A DNA stretch of 64,000 nucleotides, from assembly GCA_023458035.1 (NCBI GenBank), contig JAEXAX010000032.1:6281-70280 (forward strand). The letters run 5' to 3'. The notes beneath the pieces are model-generated. The model saw only the letters and a program-made list of their open reading frames with translations. It had not been told where the DNA came from and did not search any database. Source of the DNA: Bacillota bacterium. GTDB taxonomy: Bacteria; Bacillota; Clostridia; Lachnospirales; Lachnospiraceae. The position numbers were made by a program, and so were the translations under genes. Of the stretch, positions 8,688 through 19,517 are shown piece after piece (positions within the stretch are counted from its first letter, which is position 1; each line of letters begins with the position of its first letter).

Positions 8688-11452
8688 GACCATTGAAGTT
8701 GACCATGGAAGCCTTCCTGTCTTACGCTCAAAAAACGGAAATTGATTTTGAGAAGCTCGGTACAGACGGTCTTTTTTTGATCACCGGAGATACCGGCGCC
8801 GGAAAAACTTCTATCTTTGATGCCATTTGTTTTGCTTTATACGGAGAAACCAGCGGCGGACAGCGTGAACAGGGATCATTGCGCTGCACCTATGCCGCCC
8901 CGGAAGCGATCGCCGCCGTGTCGCTGCTTTTCTCATTTCAAGGCAAGAAATACAGTGTAACTAGATGGCCGTCACAGGAGAGAAAGAAGCAGCGTGGAGA
9001 GGGAACCACCATTGACTCGGAGAAGGTTGAGCTGACTTTGCCAAGCGGTGAAATAGAGGCCAGACGCAGCGAAGCCAATGCCAATATCCGAACGTTATTG
9101 GGAATAGATGTCTCCCAATTTCGCCAGTTGGTGATGATTGCCCAAGGAGATTTCCGTAAATTGTTAATGAATGATTCGGCGGATCGAAAGAGAATCTTTT
9201 CAAAGTTGTTTCAGACCGGACGATATGATCGTTTGACACAAAAACTGAGAGAACGATACAGTGCTCTTGAGACTGAAAGCGGCAGATCGACCGATCGCAT
9301 CTTGGAAGCCTTCGGTCGGATTCGGATAGACGCAGAGGATCGGTTTATGATTCAGACGTTACTGGAATCGGCAGGTATAGATCAAAGCGAACGCATCTGT
9401 GAGAGGGTAGACCGCCTTTGCGCAGCAGATGAAGTATGGTTGGCAGAGCGAAAACAGGAAGAGGCCGCGCTAAGAGCAAGGGAGCAGGAGCTTAAAGACA
9501 GCTGTCAGCGAATCAAGGAAAAAAATGATTTGGAAACTGACCTGTTACGACTGACCGAGCAAAAGGAACAGCTTCGGGAGAAATTGCAGCCGGCCATCGA
9601 CCGCATGGCCGCCGCCGAAACAAGATGGCGGCAGCGGGAAGCATTAGAGGCTGAGTTGGAAGCGGCTAAGCAGGCCTTGCAGGCAGCCGAGCAGAAAGAG
9701 CTTCTGGAAAATAAGCTGATGGTCAATGACAGGGAACTGGCGGCTGTTAAGGAGCGAGTCGGAAAGCAGGAGAAACGACAACAGGAGCTGACAGTCATAA
9801 AAGAACAGCTGCAGCAGCAGGTAACGGCCGCACAGGCGCTGCCCGCCGTCGAGTTGGGGTTGAGGCATGACCGGGAAAGCTTTATACAAAAACAACAACA
9901 GCTTCAGGACTTACTGGAAAAACATCGGCAATTACAGCAAAAAGAGCGGGAGCTGGAGAAAAAGCAGCAGGTCTGTGCTCGATATATTCAGCGAAAAGCA
10001 GAGGCCGATCATCATCTCGCGGAGTTGCAGGAGCGTTTTTGGAGAGGACAGGCCGGTATCCTGGCAGGCCAGTTGCGGGAGAACCGACCCTGTCCGGTCT
10101 GCGGCAGCTGTCAGCATCCGCAGCCGACTGTTTTGCCCAAGGAAACGCCGTCAAAGGAGAGGTTGGACGAACAGCGGCGTGCGGCTGAAGGACTGACTGC
10201 AGTAGTTCAGCAGGCGGTGACGGAGTGCGACAGCCTGAAAGCCGTCATTGAAAACGAGCAGAAGTTGTATCGGGAGCAGGTAACAGCCTTAATCGGCGAG
10301 GAGAACGGACAGCCGGTCAAAGAGCGTCTAAACGAGCTGTACCAAAGGTTGAAGCGGCAGGAACAACAGCTGGTTGTCCGTCAGCAAGAACTGACAGCCG
10401 GAAGACAGGAAGCTGATCGTGCAGCGAGGCAGCTTGAACAGGCGGAACACGAGCTGGCCGAGCTGGGCCGGGCAGTTTTGCAGAGCCGAGCAGACGAGAC
10501 CAAAGCCGGTACCAGACGAAGTGAGTATCAGCAACAGTTGGCAGCTGTGACTGCTTTGTGTACCGGGTCAAGGTCTGAGCTTGTCGCCTTAGTGACCGAA
10601 TTACAGCGGCAGCTTAGAACAAGACAGGAGGAGTGGCAGCAAGCCACAGAAGCTCTCGGCCTGCTGCGGGGGGATGAGAAAAAATTGCTCGGACAAGAAG
10701 AGGTGCTGAGCAAAAAACTGGCGGGTTTTCCGCAGCTTCATCCCATAGATGAGATCGAAGAACAAAGAAATATTGTTCAGGAGCGGCTGCAGGCGGTACT
10801 GACCGAGGCGCAGAGCGTGCAAACCAGATTGACCTTGAATCGAGAGGCGTTGGCCGGTATTCGCCGGGCTTATGGTGAAAGTGTCAAATTGCTGGAGGAA
10901 TGGCAGGCGGTAGCCGGTCTGTATAAGGTGGCGGCCGGCCAGGTCAGCGGTCGCGGTAAGCTGGATCTGGAAACCTATGTGCAGACCGGCTATCTGGATC
11001 GAATACTATTGCGGGCTAACCTGCGGTTGCAGCGGATGACAGCCGGTCAGTACAGGATGCTCCGCTCCGGCGGCCGGGATCTGCGCAGCAATCAGTTTCT
11101 CGATATCGACATCGAGGATATTCAGCATGCGGCTGTTCGTCCGGTCAGTTCGCTGTCGGGCGGTGAAAGCTTTCAGGCCTCGCTGGCACTGGCGCTGGGC
11201 TTGGCGGATGAGATCCAGGCTCAGGCCGGCGGCATTCAGATGGATGCCATGTTTATTGACGAAGGCTTTGGCAGCTTGGATGAAGAAACATTGAGGGTGG
11301 CCATCGGCAGTCTGCAGGAGCTGGCCGGCGGGCACAGGATGGTCGGTATCATTTCCCATGTCGAACAGCTGAAGCAAAGATTGGAAAAACAGATCGTGGT
11401 AAAGAAAAATCCGGGCGGCAGTTGGATTGCCACCCAGGGCAAATTATGCTAA
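8684..11452 (+). CDS. sbcC: Exonuclease SbcC (Rad50-like ATPase subunit)
   Basis: A 922-residue SMC-like ATPase, partner of SbcD. Walker A (GDTGAGKTSIFDAI) lies at about residues 34-47. Long glutamine/glutamate/lysine-rich coiled coils fill the middle and are joined by a zinc hook CPVC at residues 470-473. The C-terminal lobe carries the ABC signature LSGGESFQ and Walker B FIDEGFGSLDEE. Its length is between Rad50-type short and long forms and is normal for Bacillota. It overlaps sbcD by 4 bases. Its 3' end contains the promoter of the next operon. Confidence 0.95.
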   Translation: MRPLKLTMEAFLSYAQKTEIDFEKLGTDGLFLITGDTGAGKTSIFDAICFALYGETSGGQREQGSLRCTYAAPEAIAAVSLLFSFQGKKYSVTRWPSQERKKQRGEGTTIDSEKVELTLPSGEIEARRSEANANIRTLLGIDVSQFRQLVMIAQGDFRKLLMNDSADRKRIFSKLFQTGRYDRLTQKLRERYSALETESGRSTDRILEAFGRIRIDAEDRFMIQTLLESAGIDQSERICERVDRLCAADEVWLAERKQEEAALRAREQELKDSCQRIKEKNDLETDLLRLTEQKEQLREKLQPAIDRMAAAETRWRQREALEAELEAAKQALQAAEQKELLENKLMVNDRELAAVKERVGKQEKRQQELTVIKEQLQQQVTAAQALPAVELGLRHDRESFIQKQQQLQDLLEKHRQLQQKERELEKKQQVCARYIQRKAEADHHLAELQERFWRGQAGILAGQLRENRPCPVCGSCQHPQPTVLPKETPSKERLDEQRRAAEGLTAVVQQAVTECDSLKAVIENEQKLYREQVTALIGEENGQPVKERLNELYQRLKRQEQQLVVRQQELTAGRQEADRAARQLEQAEHELAELGRAVLQSRADETKAGTRRSEYQQQLAAVTALCTGSRSELVALVTELQRQLRTRQEEWQQATEALGLLRGDEKKLLGQEEVLSKKLAGFPQLHPIDEIEEQRNIVQERLQAVLTEAQSVQTRLTLNREALAGIRRAYGESVKLLEEWQAVAGLYKVAAGQVSGRGKLDLETYVQTGYLDRILLRANLRLQRMTAGQYRMLRSGGRDLRSNQFLDIDIEDIQHAAVRPVSSLSGGESFQASLALALGLADEIQAQAGGIQMDAMFIDEGFGSLDEETLRVAIGSLQELAGGHRMVGIISHVEQLKQRLEKQIVVKKNPGGSWIATQGKLC

Positions 11453-11455
11453 AAT
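11427..11455 (+). promoter_or_regulatory. Promoter of mgsA-lrgA-lrgB inside the end of sbcC
   Basis: TTGCCA (11427-11432), 17-bp spacer, TAAAAT (11450-11455) with an extended TGc. The -10 box spans the sbcC stop codon. Confidence 0.65.
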
Positions 11456-11489
11456 TAACATAATTATGAAAATTTTTAGGAGGCTGGTT

Positions 11490-11960
11490 ATGAAAGAAGG
11501 TTTTTTGACCCTGACCATCGGCAGACAGAAGAATATTGCCCTGATCGCCCATGACGGAAAGAAGGCGGATTTGATCGCCTGGTGTGAGCGACACAGAGAT
11601 ATCTTATCAAGACATTTTCTGTCCGGTACAGGTACTACGGCCCGTATGATCACCGATAAGACCGGTTTGCCGGTCCGCGGTTATAACAGCGGTCCGCTGG
11701 GCGGCGATCAGCAGATCGGTGCCAAAATCGTCGAAGGAAAGATCGACTTTATCATCTTCTTTTCCGACCCGCTGGCTGCCCAGCCGCATGATCCGGATGT
11801 AAAAGCGCTGCTGCGTATTGCGCAGGTGTATGATATCCCGATGGCGAATAATGCGGCGACGGCCGATTTTATGATCGAATCCCGCCTGATGGATGAAGAG
11901 TATGATCGAGTGATCGAAGATTTTAATATGGCGGTGGCAAAGCGAGCAAAGAGTCTATGA
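11490..11960 (+). CDS. mgsA: Methylglyoxal synthase
   Basis: A 156-residue enzyme that converts dihydroxyacetone phosphate to methylglyoxal and phosphate, an overflow bypass of lower glycolysis. The family motifs are present: IALIAHDGKK with His21, SGTGTTARMI, and SGPLGGDQQIG with the catalytic Asp73, then FFSDPL. The ATG at 11490 follows TAGGAGG (11477-11483); the longer in-frame start lacks a ribosome site and lies in sbcC. The stop overlaps the lrgA start by 4 bases (ATGA), so this is the first gene of an operon with the LrgA/LrgB pair. Confidence 0.96.
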   Translation: MKEGFLTLTIGRQKNIALIAHDGKKADLIAWCERHRDILSRHFLSGTGTTARMITDKTGLPVRGYNSGPLGGDQQIGAKIVEGKIDFIIFFSDPLAAQPHDPDVKALLRIAQVYDIPMANNAATADFMIESRLMDEEYDRVIEDFNMAVAKRAKSL

Positions 11961-12337
11961 AATACCTATATCAAATGATGCGGATTTTGGCGGTGGTGCT
12001 GATGGCAGAAGCCTGTAATCGTTTTATACCGCTGCCGGTTCCGACATCTATCTACGGCATCATGATATTGTTCGGAGCCCTGCAAAGCGGCCTGCTGAAG
12101 CTGGAGCAGATTGAGGAAACGGCAGATTTTCTGCTCGCCATTATGCCGATCCTGTTCGTACCGACCGCCATCGGGATTATGAATAGCTATCAGCAATTTG
12201 CCGATTCGATCTGGATCGTACTGTTGATTCTATTTTTTTCAACACTGGTGACCATGGGCGCCACCGGTGCGGTCGGCCAATGGATGCTTTCAAAACGAAA
12301 AAAAAAGACAGATGAACAGCAGGAGGAAGAGGCATGA
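11957..12337 (+). CDS. lrgA: LrgA/CidA-family membrane protein
   Basis: A 126-residue protein with four predicted membrane segments and the family stretch PLPVPTSIYGIMILFGAL. It ends in a very basic tail (KRKKKTDEQQ). CidA/LrgA proteins were first described as holin/antiholin-like. In Bacillus subtilis and Streptococcus mutans the LrgAB-type pair is known to act in pyruvate uptake. The gene overlaps both mgsA and lrgB by 4 bases. Linkage to mgsA supports a metabolic rather than lytic role here, but that is inference. Confidence 0.88.
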   Translation: MKYLYQMMRILAVVLMAEACNRFIPLPVPTSIYGIMILFGALQSGLLKLEQIEETADFLLAIMPILFVPTAIGIMNSYQQFADSIWIVLLILFFSTLVTMGATGAVGQWMLSKRKKKTDEQQEEEA

Positions 12338-13029
12338 AGGAGTTTTTGGAGGGCAGTGTCTTTTTCGGCCTGGTATTGACACTGGTCGTCTTTTATTTCA
12401 GCCAATGGCTGCAGAAAAAAAGCGGCCTGGTATTATTAAACCCGATTCTGACTTCGACCGTTGTGATTATTTTAATCCTGGCGGCCGGTCGTATTCCATA
12501 TCAGGCTTATGCGAAGGGCGGATCGGTGATTCATCTGTTACTGACACCGGCTACGGTCTGTTTTGCCGTGCCTCTGTATCGGCAGGTGAAGCTATTAAAG
12601 AAGAACTATCGGGCTATTCTGGCGGCCATCATCAGCGGCACCATTGCCTGTCTTAGCCTGATCAGCGCTATCTGCCTGATTTTCGCAGTGGAGAACCGGG
12701 TGATTGCTTCGGTCATGCCAAAATCGGTGACTACGGCCATCGCTATCGGTATCGCGGAAGAAAACGGCGGGATTGCCGCTCTGGCAGTCGCTTCGGTAAT
12801 TGTAACCGGTATTATCGGTGTGGTATTGGCGAATCTGGTCTTTAGATTATTAAAAATTGAGGAACCGGTGGCCCGTGGTCTGGCACTTGGGGTCTCAGCT
12901 CATGCGCTTGGCACTTCAAAGGCTCTGGAGTTAGGAGAGATCGAGGCGGCCATGAGCAGTCTGGCTCTGATCATCACCGGTATGTTGACTGTGGTAGCGG
13001 CTCCTCTGGTGCTGCGACTGCTATTTTAA
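12334..13029 (+). CDS. lrgB: LrgB/CidB-family membrane protein
   Basis: A 231-residue protein with about six to seven membrane segments. It carries the conserved LrgB region: PKSVTTAIAIGIAEENGG at about residues 129-146 and ALGVSAHALGTSKALELGE at about 185-203. It is the partner of the preceding lrgA, which it overlaps by 4 bases, and probably forms a membrane transporter or pore with it. It is the last gene of the mgsA operon. No clear terminator is seen before dnaG 37 bases later. Confidence 0.92.
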   Translation: MKEFLEGSVFFGLVLTLVVFYFSQWLQKKSGLVLLNPILTSTVVIILILAAGRIPYQAYAKGGSVIHLLLTPATVCFAVPLYRQVKLLKKNYRAILAAIISGTIACLSLISAICLIFAVENRVIASVMPKSVTTAIAIGIAEENGGIAALAVASVIVTGIIGVVLANLVFRLLKIEEPVARGLALGVSAHALGTSKALELGEIEAAMSSLALIITGMLTVVAAPLVLRLLF

Positions 13030-13066
13030 GATTTGACATTTATTTTACAGCGGAGAGGAGGAGGAA

Positions 13067-14808
13067 ATGCGTTTCTCGGATGATATCATCGAAGAAATCA
13101 GAAGCCGCAGCTCGATCGTGGATGTGATCGGGCGGTATGTGCATCTGGAGAAAAAGGGGCAGAATTATTTCGGCTGTTGCCCGTTTCACAGTGAAAAAAC
13201 GGCTTCTTTTTCCGTCACTCCGAAGAAAGATATGTTTTATTGCTTTGGCTGCGGCAAGGGCGGAAACATCTTTACCTTTCTGATGGAATACGAAAACCTC
13301 AGTTTTGTTGAGGCATTGGAATATCTGGCCAAGGAAACCGGGGTGGAGCTGCCGAAGGAGGCCGTTTCGGCCGAGCAACAGGCTGCCCAACAGCACAGGG
13401 ATCGGTTGTTTGAGATGCAAAAGCAGGCGGCCGGTTATTTTTACTATAATTTGAAGAGTCGCAGCGGCGAGCGGGCCAGAGCCTATTTCGACCGGCGCGG
13501 TTTATCGGAACAGACCATCCACAGCTTCGGCTTGGGGTTTGCCAATAATTATGCTGATGACCTGTATCAGTTTCTGAAGCAAAAAGGCTTTAACGATCAA
13601 GAATTGGCTGACGGCGGTCTGGTCAGCCTGAAAAATGGGAGCCAGCCAAAGGATAAATTTTGGAACCGGGTGATGTTTCCGATCATGGATGTCAGAGGTA
13701 GGGTGATCGGCTTCGGCGGACGGGTGATGGGAGATGGTGAGCCGAAATATTTGAACTCGCCGGAAACCGAAATTTTTATTAAAAATCGGAATTTGTACGG
13801 TATTCATAAGGCCAAGCAGACAAAGGACGGTTCACTGCTGCTGTGTGAGGGGTATATGGATGTCATTGCCATGCACCAAGCCGGCTTTACCAATGCAGTA
13901 GCCAGTCTCGGTACGGCTCTCACCCAGGGACACGCAAGCCTGATGAAAAAATACGCCAAAGCGGTTTATTTGTTGTATGATAGTGACGGGGCCGGCGTGA
14001 AGGCCGCCCTACGGGCCATTCCGATTCTGAGAGATGCCGGACTGCTGGTTCGGGTGGTTGATATGCGACCCTATAAAGACCCGGACGAGTTGATCAAAGC
14101 AATCGGCGCCGATGGCTTACGGGAACGCCTGCAGGCTTCCTTAAGCAGCTTTTATTATGAAACAGATCATTTACAGGCCGAATACCGTATGGATGAGCCG
14201 GAGAGTCGGACCGCCTTTATTAAGGCATTAATGGAAAAGGTATTACAGCTTGAGGATGAGCTCGAACGTCAACAATACACCGAAGCGGTGTGCAAGCGTT
14301 ACGGGATAGAGCAAAGCAGCTTTGTGCGGCTGCTGAAGCAAAAAGCCGCTGCCGGAGTGACGGTGCCGCAGACGGCCAATCTGGTGCGGCTGTCAAGGGA
14401 ACAGAGAATCGAAGCCGGACTGAAGAAGTCACAGCGCTTATTGCTGACCTGGCTGGTGGAACAGCCGAAAATTTATGATTTTGTTAAACAGTATGTCAGC
14501 CCGGACGATTTTACCTATCCTTTATACCATCAGGTGGCTATCCGTCTGTATGAGCAGTTGGACAGTGACTGTCTGCGACCGGCGGCCATTCTGGATCATT
14601 ACCAACAGAGTGAGCTGGCGGCAGAGGTCGCGGAGATTTTTCATACTTCTGTCGCCCTCGGCGCAGAGGGTGATAAAGATCGCGCCCTGCGGGAAACCGT
14701 CGTCAAAATTAAGGAAAACAGCCTGGATGTCAAACAGCAGGCCGGATTGTCGTTGCCCGAGCTACAGCAAATGATACTGCAAAAGAAACAATTGGAGGAG
14801 TTAAAAAA

Positions 14809-14815
<7 letters not shown>
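13067..14815 (+). CDS. dnaG: DNA primase
   Basis: A 582-residue primase that makes RNA primers for replication. The N-terminal CHC2 zinc finger is clear (Cys38, His41, Cys59, Cys62). The RNA-polymerase-like core follows with its TOPRIM domain, including LLLCEGYMDVIA with Glu261 and YDSDGAG. The C-terminal domain binds the DnaB helicase. The start follows GGAGAGGAGGAGG. The stop overlaps rpoD by 7 bases, the usual dnaG-rpoD macromolecular synthesis arrangement of Bacillota (without rpsU here). Confidence 0.97.
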
Positions 14816-15954
<1,139 letters not shown>

Positions 15955-15956
15955 AG

Positions 15957-17432
15957 ATGGTCAGTTTATCAAAACGTTTACAAATGGTGGCAGATTTAGC
16001 AGGTACCGGTCGGCAGCTGATCGATATCGGAACCGATCACGGCTATGTACCCTTGTATCTGGTAGAGAGCGGGCGTATGCAGACAGCCTTGGCTTGCGAT
16101 GTCAGACCGGGGCCGTTGGCTCGGGCCGAATCTCATATCAGCCTGTACGGGTGTCAGGATCGGATCATTACCCGTTTATCGGACGGCCTGGAGCAGGTCA
16201 GTCGCCAGGAAGCACAGTCGTCTGTTATTGTGATGGCAGGCATGGGCGGTGCGCTGATACAACAGCTTATTGAAGCGCAGCTGCTGACGGCAATGGCCGC
16301 CGATCGACTGGTTTTACAGCCTCAGTCGGAGTGGTCGCAGCTTCGTGCGTTTCTGAAACGAATCGGCTTTGTGATTGAAGCGGAAGATTTGCTGGAAGAG
16401 GATGGTAAATGGTATCTGGCTCTCGCCGGTCAGTTGTCAGGCGATGCAGCCGCGGAAGCTGAAACGGACCCGGTGGCAGCCCGCTACGGACAGTATTTAT
16501 TTACCCATCATCGTCAGACGTTGGCTGCCTATCTGGATAAAGAAGCGGCTGCGCTGGAGCAGGTGCTGACCCGGCTGCCATCGACGGCCGGTGAACGCCG
16601 AGCAGAAATCGCAGCACAGCTCTCGTTAAATCAGGCTGCAAGAAAGAAACTGGATATTTCAGTGCTGGACTGGCTGGAGCAGCGCTGGCCGCTGCGGTTT
16701 CAGGCCTCATGGGATAACTGCGGGCTGCTGCTGGGAGAGCGGAAGCGTCCGATTCGTCGAGTATTGGTGGCATTAGATGTGACAACGGCCGTAACCGAAG
16801 AAGCCATTCGTGAAGAGGTCGATCTGATATTGACCCATCATCCACTCATCTTTTCAGGGATAAAGCAGCTGACGGATGCACTGCCGAATACAGCAAAGAT
16901 TTTACGATTGGCAGCCCACGGCATCAGCAGCTTTGCCATGCACACGAACTTTGACTGTATTGATATGGGACAGATCTGCTCAACAGCCCTGCCCCTAACG
17001 AAGGCGGAGCCTTTGGAGGTGATCGGCCGCGATGCGGCCGGCCGACCGTTTGGCTACGGACTGGTCGGTTGCTTACAGCAGCCTTTGACGGTCGGCCGGA
17101 TCGCCGAATTACTCAAGCGGGACTACGGGTTGGAAAGTCTGCACCTGTTTGGACAGGCAGATCGCTTGATTGAGAGGGTGGCCATCCTGCCGGGCTCCGG
17201 TCGTCACAGCATTGAAGCAGCCATTGCGCAGGGAGCGCAATTATTCATCAGTGGCGATATCGGTCACCATGAGGGACTGGACAGTACGGAAGCCGGAATG
17301 ACAGTGCTTGATGCCGGTCACTTCGGTCTGGAACAGCGTTTTATCGAATATGTCAGTCGGGAATTGCAGGAAGCCTTTCCTGAGCTGATTGTCATAACCA
17401 CAACAGAGCAGGGGCCGATGTCCCTGGTATAG
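15957..17432 (+). CDS. Fused TrmK tRNA (adenine-N1)-methyltransferase and Nif3/YqfO-family protein
   Basis: One 491-residue reading frame that joins two proteins usually encoded by adjacent genes (yqfN/trmK and yqfO). Residues 1-about 222 are TrmK-like: SAM motif DIGTDHGY at 23-30, MAGMGG near 97, LQPQSE near 121. TrmK makes m1A22 in tRNA. From about residue 223 the Nif3 fold begins (WLEQRWPLRFQASWDNCGLLLGE), with likely dinuclear metal ligands in LTHHPLIFSG, HTNFDC and DAGHFGLEQ. The Nif3 half is the short type without the PII-like insert. No internal stop, frameshift or ribosome site is seen at the joint. Confidence 0.88.
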   Translation: MVSLSKRLQMVADLAGTGRQLIDIGTDHGYVPLYLVESGRMQTALACDVRPGPLARAESHISLYGCQDRIITRLSDGLEQVSRQEAQSSVIVMAGMGGALIQQLIEAQLLTAMAADRLVLQPQSEWSQLRAFLKRIGFVIEAEDLLEEDGKWYLALAGQLSGDAAAEAETDPVAARYGQYLFTHHRQTLAAYLDKEAAALEQVLTRLPSTAGERRAEIAAQLSLNQAARKKLDISVLDWLEQRWPLRFQASWDNCGLLLGERKRPIRRVLVALDVTTAVTEEAIREEVDLILTHHPLIFSGIKQLTDALPNTAKILRLAAHGISSFAMHTNFDCIDMGQICSTALPLTKAEPLEVIGRDAAGRPFGYGLVGCLQQPLTVGRIAELLKRDYGLESLHLFGQADRLIERVAILPGSGRHSIEAAIAQGAQLFISGDIGHHEGLDSTEAGMTVLDAGHFGLEQRFIEYVSRELQEAFPELIVITTTEQGPMSLV

Positions 17433-17441
17433 GAGGATGGA

Positions 17442-19100
17442 GTGAAACAGCAGATTCAAGTAACCGTGGGAAATCAGACAAGGAACTATCTTCTGGGCGT
17501 GTCTTTTGCTGAGATTGCCGCCGATTTTGAAACAGCTGCCGATGCGCCGATTATGTTGGCTGCCTCCGGCACGGGTCTGCATGAGCTCGGAAATCGACTT
17601 TTTGAAGATGCAGAGATCGAATTTTTGACCATGGCTTCAAGAGACGGCATGGCGGTTTATCAGCGCAGCATGACGCTGTTATTATTAAAAGCCATCGAAA
17701 ATATCATTGACAGACCGGCCGCGCTGGCTGCCAGAGTGCATTTTTCGATCAGCAAGGGCTTGTATGTGACCCTGGAAACGCCGGTCGATGAGATATTACT
17801 GGGACGGATCACAGCCGAAATGAAACGTTTACAGGCTGCCTGTCTGCCGATCACCAAGCGTCTGGTTGACATTCATAAGGCAAGGGAGATCTTTAAGGAA
17901 AATGAGATGCCGGCCAAGGAAAGACTGTTCCTGTATAGGACGGAATCCTTTGTTCGTTTATATGAGCTGTCCGGTTATATTGATTATTTCTATGGCTATA
18001 TGCTGCCGGATACCGGTAAGCTGACTTGCTTTTCCCTGCATCCCTATGACGAGGGCTTTGTATTACAGCTGCCGAGTCGGCTTAATCCGTCCGAGCTGCC
18101 GCCTTTCGAGCCGGCTGACAATGTTTTCAAGACTATGAAGGAGTCGCTTCGTGTCGGCCGCAGCGTCGGCATCGCTTCGGTGGCCGACTTAAATGAACAA
18201 ATCTGTGGTGCGGATCTGCAGGGACTGATCCTCACCGGAGAGGCCTTACAGGATCGCAAGATTCATGCCATTGCCGGTGAGATTGCGGCCAATACGGAAA
18301 AAAAGATCGTGCTGATCGCCGGACCGTCCTCTTCAGGGAAGACAACTACCTCGCATCGTCTGGCCATTGCTTTGCAGACGCTGGGCTTGCGGCCGCACCC
18401 GATTGCTGCCGATAACTATTTTGTGGACCGCGAGCAAACCCCCTTGGATGCCGAGGGAAAATTGGACTTTGAATGTCTGGAGGCCATGGATCTGAAGCTG
18501 TTCCAGAGCCAGATGAAGTCACTGTTAAACGGTGAGACGGTTCAACTGCCGACGTTTAACTTTAAAGAAGGGCGCAAGGAATATAACGGACAGGTGCTGC
18601 AATTACAAAAGGGTGATGTTCTGATCATAGAAGGGATTCATTGTCTGAATCCGAAGCTGACAGCCGGGCTGCCGCAGGAAAGCATGTATAAGCTCTACAT
18701 CAGTGCCCTTACGCAGTTGGGTGTCGATGAGCATAACCGCATTTCCACCACAGATACCAGACTGATCCGGCGGATCATCAGGGATGCAAGAACCAGGGGA
18801 ACTTCGGCTGAGCAGACCATCTCCAGGTGGAGCTCGGTACGTCGCGGTGAAGAAAAGTATATATTCCCCTTTCAGCATGAGGCCGATCAGGTCATGAATA
18901 CCAGTTTGATTTATGAGCTGGCAGTGGTTAAGACTTATATCATCCCGCTGTTATACGGTATCGACCGAAGCAAGCCGGAGTATTGGGAGGCGAAACGGCT
19001 GTTGAAGTTTTTAAGCTATGTGGTGCCGGTTTCCGGTGAAATGGTGCCGCGGGATTCTATATTGCGTGAATTTATCGGCGGAGGTTGCTTTGATATCTGA
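17442..19100 (+). CDS. Nucleoside kinase with N-terminal TGS/ThrRS-like domains
   Basis: A 552-residue protein. Residues 1-about 60 resemble a TGS domain, and the next part resembles the second additional domain of threonyl-tRNA synthetase (HFSISKGLYVTLETP). The C-terminal half is a uridine-kinase/phosphoribulokinase-type P-loop kinase with GPSSSGKTT at residues 294-302, DNYFVDRE, LIIEGIHCLNP and the arginine-rich lid RLIRRIIRDARTRG. Such proteins are common in Clostridia and are annotated as nucleoside or uridine kinase; the natural substrate is not firmly known. GTG start after GGAGGATG, 9 bases after the Nif3 stop. Confidence 0.85.
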   Translation: MKQQIQVTVGNQTRNYLLGVSFAEIAADFETAADAPIMLAASGTGLHELGNRLFEDAEIEFLTMASRDGMAVYQRSMTLLLLKAIENIIDRPAALAARVHFSISKGLYVTLETPVDEILLGRITAEMKRLQAACLPITKRLVDIHKAREIFKENEMPAKERLFLYRTESFVRLYELSGYIDYFYGYMLPDTGKLTCFSLHPYDEGFVLQLPSRLNPSELPPFEPADNVFKTMKESLRVGRSVGIASVADLNEQICGADLQGLILTGEALQDRKIHAIAGEIAANTEKKIVLIAGPSSSGKTTTSHRLAIALQTLGLRPHPIAADNYFVDREQTPLDAEGKLDFECLEAMDLKLFQSQMKSLLNGETVQLPTFNFKEGRKEYNGQVLQLQKGDVLIIEGIHCLNPKLTAGLPQESMYKLYISALTQLGVDEHNRISTTDTRLIRRIIRDARTRGTSAEQTISRWSSVRRGEEKYIFPFQHEADQVMNTSLIYELAVVKTYIIPLLYGIDRSKPEYWEAKRLLKFLSYVVPVSGEMVPRDSILREFIGGGCFDI

Positions 19101-19113
19101 AAAATGCTATTAT
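19085..19113 (+). promoter_or_regulatory. Promoter of RNase P RNA
   Basis: TTGCTT (19085-19090), 17-bp spacer, TATTAT (19108-19113) with an extended TGc. The predicted start near 19120 coincides with the 5' strand of the RNase P P1 stem. The -35 lies in the last codons of the kinase gene. Confidence 0.7.
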
Positions 19114-19118
19114 GGTAC

Positions 19119-19470
19119 AAGCAAGTAAGACAGATGATCGCAGTCAACGGTCCGAAAGGTGTTGATTGAGGAAAGTCCGGGCTTCACAGGGCAGGGTGCC
19201 AGATAACGTCTGGTGGAGGCGACTCCAAGGCCAGTGCAACAGAAATATACCGCCCTCTCTTCGGAGAGAGTAAGGTTGGAAGGGCAGTGTAAGAGACTAC
19301 CGCCCGAATGGTAACATTCGGGGCACATGTAAACCCCACTCGAAGCAAGACCGCAGAGGAACGTATAAGGCGGCCCGTCTGTTCCGAGTAGGTCGCTAAA
19401 GGCTGCCGGCGACGGCAGGCGTAGATAGATGATCATTTGATACATGACCCGGCTTATAGTCTTGCTTGCT
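19119..19470 (+). ncRNA. rnpB: RNase P RNA (class A-like catalytic RNA)
   Basis: About 350 bases with the universal RNase P signatures: the GAGGAAAGTCCGGGCT block (about 19168-19183), the CAACAGAAATATACCGCC block and the GTAAACCCCACTCGAAGCAA block. The ends pair as the P1 stem: AGCAAGTAAGAC at about 19120 with GTCTTGCTTGCT ending at 19470. It is the catalytic part of RNase P, which matures tRNA 5' ends. The end points are from P1 pairing and may be off by a few bases. Confidence 0.95.
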
Positions 19471-19517
19471 CTAACCATGAGTCATATTTTATGATTCAAA
19501 AAATAGCTTTATGATCG

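Noticed and set aside
12267..12656. 129-codon frame overlapping lrgA and lrgB in another phase
   Set aside because: The lrgA and lrgB frames have conserved motifs and ATGA coupling; this frame has neither.
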